Source of the DNA: an uncultured Oscillochloris sp.
Lineage (GTDB): Bacteria; Chloroflexota; Chloroflexia; Chloroflexales; Chloroflexaceae
Assembly (NCBI GenBank): GCA_903877945.1
Contig: CAIRFY010000397.1
Location: 1-8,076, forward strand
DNA: 8,076 nt
Direction: 5' to 3'
Positions 5,313-8,076 of this stretch are shown here, in pieces; position 1 is the first letter of the stretch, and every line of letters starts with the position of its first letter. Below the pieces are notes generated by a model. It ran no database searches, was not told the origin of the DNA, and saw only the letters and a program-made list of their open reading frames with translations. The translations under genes were made by a program, and so were the position numbers.

Positions 5313-6950
5313 TCAAGGGGAGGGAAGGGGTTCTCGCTCAGAGATAGGTTTCACTGCGTTGTCGGTGGGCGTGGGCGTGTCGGTGGGTGTGAGCGTCGCC
5401 GACACGGTATCAGTGGGCGTCGCCGTATCGGCGGCCGTCGCGGTCGCGGTTTCCGTGTCAGTGGGTGTCGCGGTCGCGGTTTCCGTGTCAGTGGGCGTCG
5501 CGGTCGCCGTGGGATTCTCTGTGTCAGTGGGCGTCTCCGTCGCGGTCGCCGTGGGATTCTCTGTGTCAGTGGGCGTCTCCGTCGCGGTCGCCGTGTCGGT
5601 GGGTGTCGCCGTCGCCGTCGCTGTGCTGGTGGGTGTCGCCGTCGCGGTCGCAGTTGCCGTGTCGGTGGGTGTCGCCGTCGCAGTCGCAGTTGCCGTGTCG
5701 GTGGGTATCACCGTCGCCGTCGCCGTATTCACAGACGTAGGTATACTTACCACGGGAACCGTCACCGTCGCCGATGACTGCGGGTTATTCGGTGCATTGA
5801 TCGGTGTCAAGAAATGAGGAGTGGGGACTGTCGTCTGAGTAGGCAAAAATGCAGGATACGCGGTACCATCCGCCGTTGCAGATGGCGTGAACGTCATCGG
5901 CACATTGGTGCCGACTGCGGGGCTACGATCTGCGGGTGGCACGCTGCTCGGCGTCGCGCTAGGACTGGGTGAGACATGAGCATCTAGCACACCACCGGCA
6001 TGAGGAACGGTGATAATCATGAGAGACGGCGTGGCAGTGGGCAACAGAGCAGGAGTAGCTGAGGGTGAGCGCGCCAACCCGTGTGTCGGCGCGGATGGCT
6101 GCGTAGTTTGCACGGATGTCGGTGGTGGATCTACGGTCAGAACAGCAACCGGGGTATCCGGTTCAGCGGTGGGGAGGCTGGCGCGAATGTGAAGCATACC
6201 TGTGGCGGCACGAGTGAGCGCGCCTGGGGTATCGCTCAGCGGGTTGGGCGCACGCCGCAGACCAACCGAGGCGCGGTCGAGCAGATGTCCAAGGCGCACG
6301 AGGGACTGGCCCCGGATTGTGGGATCCGCCGTCTGGAGTGCATCAAGGATCAGGGGAGTCTGGGCTTGAATCCCGTCGATGCTGCGCTGATACTGGCTAA
6401 GGTGAGCGTCAGGCAGATCGATAAGGGCATCAATTTCGCCGACCCGGTGTTCAATAATCGAGAGCCCAATCTCTGCACGGGCATCAGGATTACGTGCAAA
6501 CCGCAGGTGGGCTTCCTCTGAAAAGAGCTTCCAGGAATAGAGCGACTCATCGGGAAGGCTGCTGGCGGCCGCCGCATCGACGCCGAAAAACGTCATGACG
6601 ACGACCAGAATCGTCGCGAGGGTGGAAGCAGCAAGGCGGGGGATGCCATACCGAGCCAGCCTTGCACCAAACATTGACAACGCATGACCGATACGGGTGG
6701 TGGGCGGATCGGAGCGAGCATAGGCAGCACGCGCAATCTGTTCGATCTCGCTGCTGCTGCTGGCGAGCCACTGCTCAAGGGACGGGGGCAGGGACGCGGT
6801 CGCCTGATAACGGATCGCGGCGGCAGTACGCAACATTGGTTCGAGCTCAGCCGCGTGGGTGGGATAGCGTCGTAGGCACTCATCAACGCTTATGCCTGCG
6901 CGCAGATCAGCGAGAGCCTTGTCTAAAATGGATGCGATATCGACACGCAC
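5313..6950 (-). CDS. DUF5667-like transmembrane protein with Thr/Pro stalk, putative sigma regulator
   Basis: A 545-aa membrane protein probably controlling the sigma factor encoded just upstream. The N-terminal cytoplasmic part (1-100) carries a helical motif (LDKALADLRAG, then VDECLRRYPTHAAELEPML) that I associate with Chloroflexi proteins of this type. One transmembrane helix follows (about 104-122), then an extracytoplasmic DUF5667-like helical region (about 131-235; LPDESLYSWKLFSEEAHLRF). From about 260 the chain is Pro/Ser/Thr-rich, and 408-530 is nearly pure Thr/Ala/Pro with TPTDTATATA units, a likely extended and possibly O-glycosylated stalk. No LPXTG signal or second membrane helix is seen. 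The GTG start at 6950 lies 3 bp after the sigma stop codon and has AGGAGA 7 nt upstream, so the two are translationally coupled. There is no zinc-binding anti-sigma motif (HxxxCxxC); the anti-sigma role is inferred from operon and topology. Confidence 0.85.
   Translation of the reverse strand: MRVDIASILDKALADLRAGISVDECLRRYPTHAAELEPMLRTAAAIRYQATASLPPSLEQWLASSSSEIEQIARAAYARSDPPTTRIGHALSMFGARLARYGIPRLAASTLATILVVVMTFFGVDAAAASSLPDESLYSWKLFSEEAHLRFARNPDARAEIGLSIIEHRVGEIDALIDLPDAHLSQYQRSIDGIQAQTPLILDALQTADPTIRGQSLVRLGHLLDRASVGLRRAPNPLSDTPGALTRAATGMLHIRASLPTAEPDTPVAVLTVDPPPTSVQTTQPSAPTHGLARSPSATPALLPTATPSLMIITVPHAGGVLDAHVSPSPSATPSSVPPADRSPAVGTNVPMTFTPSATADGTAYPAFLPTQTTVPTPHFLTPINAPNNPQSSATVTVPVVSIPTSVNTATATVIPTDTATATATATPTDTATATATATPTSTATATATPTDTATATETPTDTENPTATATETPTDTENPTATATPTDTETATATPTDTETATATAADTATPTDTVSATLTPTDTPTPTDNAVKPISEREPLPSP
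5360..5735 (-). repeat. Low-complexity coding repeats of the Thr/Pro/Ala stalk
   Basis: The DNA for the stalk is internally repetitive. Two perfect tandem 42-bp units (5509-5550 and 5551-5592), each encoding a 14-residue block of the type ETPTDTENPTATAT, have a further partial unit on the right-hand coding side (5497-5508). Flanking this are degenerate 12-residue units of the TPTDTATATATA type. The repetition keeps all frames open, including a Val/Gly-rich frame on the plus strand that is an artefact. Stalk length is likely to vary between strains by slippage. Confidence 0.85.
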
Positions 6951-6953
6951 CGC

Positions 6954-7685
6954 TTAATCTCCTGTTGGGGCCTCGCAAGACACCAGTGGCGGATCAATGA
7001 GGGTGGAAGATTGCGTCCTTGTGGCAGCAAAAAGATGAACATCGTCAGAATCCGTGTTCAGGATGCGCTGGAGGCTTTGGATCGCCCGATGCTGAAGAGA
7101 TTTGATCGCGCCCTCGGTACGCTGGAGAATTTTCGCAATCTCGTTGTTGCTCATATCGGCGAAAAAACGCAGCATGAGTACCTGCTGCTGATCTTTTGTG
7201 AGTTGCCCGATTGCTTGCTGTAGTGCCACACGATCAGTGATTGTGCGTGCGTTATCCTGGCTGCGCTGATCCACAAGATCACCCTGGAGATCGAAGGATG
7301 TGAAACTGAATCGACGTCGGCGCTGGTGACTACAGAGAACGTTTGATGCAATGGTGTAGAGCCAGCCGAGAAAGGATTTCTCGTCGCGATACTCAAAGCG
7401 CGAGATCCCGTAGATCACCTTAATGAAGACCTCCTGGGTCAGGTCTTGAGCCAGTTCGTGTTCGCTGACCCGCAGGTAGATATAGCGTAAGATCAGGTGC
7501 GCGTAGCGATCATAGATCTCGCTGATGGCACCCGGATCTCGTGATTGTGCGCGACCGACCAGGTCGTGGAGTTCCACTGATTGAGTCATACGGGATAGCG
7601 CAAGTACGGCCTCCGGTACGGATGCGGCGTCTGTCTTCATGGAGCCATAGACGCACCAACTGTCCGAAAAAAACCGTAAGTTCAT
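6954..7685 (-). CDS. ECF-type RNA polymerase sigma factor
   Basis: A sigma70-family ECF factor that directs RNA polymerase to a specific promoter set. Sigma region 2 spans about residues 45-122, with the core-binding motif LAQDLTQEVFIKV (79-90) and SFLGWLYTIASNVL ending the region. Region 4 spans about 157-208 (LTKDQQQVLMLRFFADMSNNEIA, then RTEGAIKSLQHRA), a helix-turn-helix for the -35 element. A 35-residue C-terminal tail of no known role follows. Three in-frame ATGs are possible: 7685, 7640 and 7589. None has a clear Shine-Dalgarno sequence, and the last (MTQSVELHDL, 211 aa) fits usual ECF length best, so the first residues given here are uncertain. It is first in an operon with the DUF5667-like membrane protein, which probably restrains it until an envelope signal arrives (inference). 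Confidence 0.92.
   Translation of the reverse strand: MNLRFFSDSWCVYGSMKTDAASVPEAVLALSRMTQSVELHDLVGRAQSRDPGAISEIYDRYAHLILRYIYLRVSEHELAQDLTQEVFIKVIYGISRFEYRDEKSFLGWLYTIASNVLCSHQRRRRFSFTSFDLQGDLVDQRSQDNARTITDRVALQQAIGQLTKDQQQVLMLRFFADMSNNEIAKILQRTEGAIKSLQHRAIQSLQRILNTDSDDVHLFAATRTQSSTLIDPPLVSCEAPTGD
6958..6963 (-). promoter_or_regulatory. Shine-Dalgarno inside the sigma gene end
   Basis: AGGAGA on the minus strand lies in the last codons of the sigma factor gene, 7 nt from the GTG that starts the membrane protein. It decides that start and indicates translational coupling, so the two proteins should be made in a fixed ratio. Confidence 0.75.
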
Positions 7686-7753
7686 GCGATGTATCGGCTA
7701 TCAGCGTAATCACATCTGTCCGACTCAGCATCGGGGTGTGTACGTATCTAGGT

Positions 7754-7759
7754 ATTATA
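7754..7759 (-). promoter_or_regulatory. -10 box for the sigma/DUF5667 operon
   Basis: A perfect TATAAT on the minus strand (context CGCTATAATACC) lies 68 bp upstream of the first possible ATG. The best -35 at 17 bp is CTAGCA (7777-7782), only 3/6. TACGTAT occurs on both sides (7741-7747 and 7768-7774), about 27 bp apart, and could be an operator pair. No GGAAC-type ECF promoter was seen, so autoregulation is not supported. The rest of 7760-7829 holds a TGACA-TTT-TGTCA palindrome at 7812-7824 and no gene. Confidence 0.45.
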
Positions 7760-7829
7760 GCGAAAGCTACGTATGATGCTAGTGAAGAAACGGTTAAGAG
7801 TGGCTTAAGATTGACATTTTGTCAGATTG

Positions 7830-7932
7830 TGGTTCAGATCCGCCTCACCGTTTGGCGATGAGGCGATGAGGCGTTTATCTCGCCTCATCGCTTCATCGCC
7901 TCCCCACAGAACTATGAGGCTGATCCGAACCA
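7830..7932. repeat. Palindromic repeat family, copy 3
   Basis: The outer ends TGGTTCAGATCCGCCTCA and TGAGGCTGATCCGAACCA are imperfect inverted repeats. The centre has GATGAGGC twice (7857-7872) and a matching CGCCTCATCGC arm, so the whole unit folds on itself. This is the most regular copy and supplies the uninterrupted form of the site disrupted at 5158. It is joined to copy 4 by the palindrome CATGCCTAAGGCATG (7931-7945). Confidence 0.8.
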
Positions 7933-7935
7933 TGC

Positions 7936-8076
7936 CTAAGGCATGTTTCAAAATGGGTACATTCAGCTTTACAGTCTTGCGATGAGGCGATGAGGCGATG
8001 AGGCGATACGGAACGCCTCACCGCGTCATCGTTTCATCGCTGAACTGTCAAGCTGGATTGAACCATCCCTAAGGCA
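7936..8076. repeat. Palindromic repeat family, copy 4 (to window end)
   Basis: Begins TAAGGCATGTTTCAAAATGG and ends GAACCATCCCTAAGGCA at the window edge. GATGAGGC is present three times in tandem (7981-8004), facing a CGCCTCACCGCGTCATCG arm. The inner flanks CAGCTTTACAGT and ACTGTCAAGCTG are an imperfect inverted pair. It aligns along its full length with the reverse complement of copy 1. The element may continue past the window. Confidence 0.8.

Noticed and set aside
5359..5817. 152-aa Val/Gly-rich plus-strand frame and a 177-aa Arg/Gly-rich frame nearby
   Set aside because: Both are antisense to the Thr/Pro/Ala stalk, whose repetitive codons keep all frames open. There is no ribosome site or independent domain.
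7811..7840. Plus-strand promoter with a perfect TTGACA
   Set aside because: The -10 at 17 bp would be TCAGAT (3/6), and no gene follows on the plus strand within the window. TTGACA is also part of a small palindrome.
7830..8076. Possible CRISPR array or tandem repeat cluster
   Set aside because: The repeated GATGAGGC units are 8 bp, directly adjacent, and part of self-complementary elements; there are no spacers of uniform length.

Overview
The window looks like a chromosomal regulatory and intergenic-repeat region from a moderately GC-rich filamentous Chloroflexota (class Chloroflexia, Roseiflexus/Chloroflexus/Oscillochloris-like). The lineage is inferred from two things: an ECF sigma factor coupled to a DUF5667-type membrane protein with a very long Thr/Pro/Ala stalk, and abundant C/G-rich palindromic intergenic repeats. 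No rRNA, tRNA, CRISPR array, phage gene or transposase was found.

Layout. Positions 1-160 hold a C/G-run hairpin and a perfect 7-bp tandem repeat (nine full copies). An OmpR/PhoB-type response regulator (163-999, minus) is divergent from a soluble GAF-domain histidine kinase (1323-2735, plus). The gap between them carries the regulator's promoter and a C-rich inverted-repeat element. A palindromic repeat (2733-2868) begins on the kinase stop codon. It is followed by a receiver-only response regulator (3004-3429, plus), which has a leader hairpin in front of its Shine-Dalgarno sequence and a hairpin just after its stop. Positions 3430-3887 hold a second inverted repeat and what looks like the decayed C-lobe of a Ser/Thr protein kinase. 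A membrane-anchored protein with a TIM-barrel-like pattern (3888-4994, minus) has an extended -10 promoter. The last operon runs right to left: an ECF sigma factor (6954-7685) translationally coupled to a DUF5667-like transmembrane protein (5313-6950). Positions 7830-8076 hold two more copies of the palindromic repeat.

How the genes may work together. The kinase and the two receivers probably form one phosphotransfer module: a DNA-binding output next to a receiver-only protein that could be a relay or sink. The sigma factor and its coupled membrane protein probably form a second, envelope-sensing module in which the membrane protein controls the sigma factor. The TIM-barrel protein stands alone.

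The most notable DNA-level signal is a nested insertion. A 129-bp element with perfect 18-bp terminal inverted repeats and a perfect 10-bp target duplication sits inside a copy of the palindromic repeat family that also occurs at 2733, 7830 and 7936. The intact copies show what the empty site looked like. Two copies of the family lie directly against gene 3' ends, which suggests a REP-like or terminator-like role. No clear defence system or other novel multi-gene system is visible.
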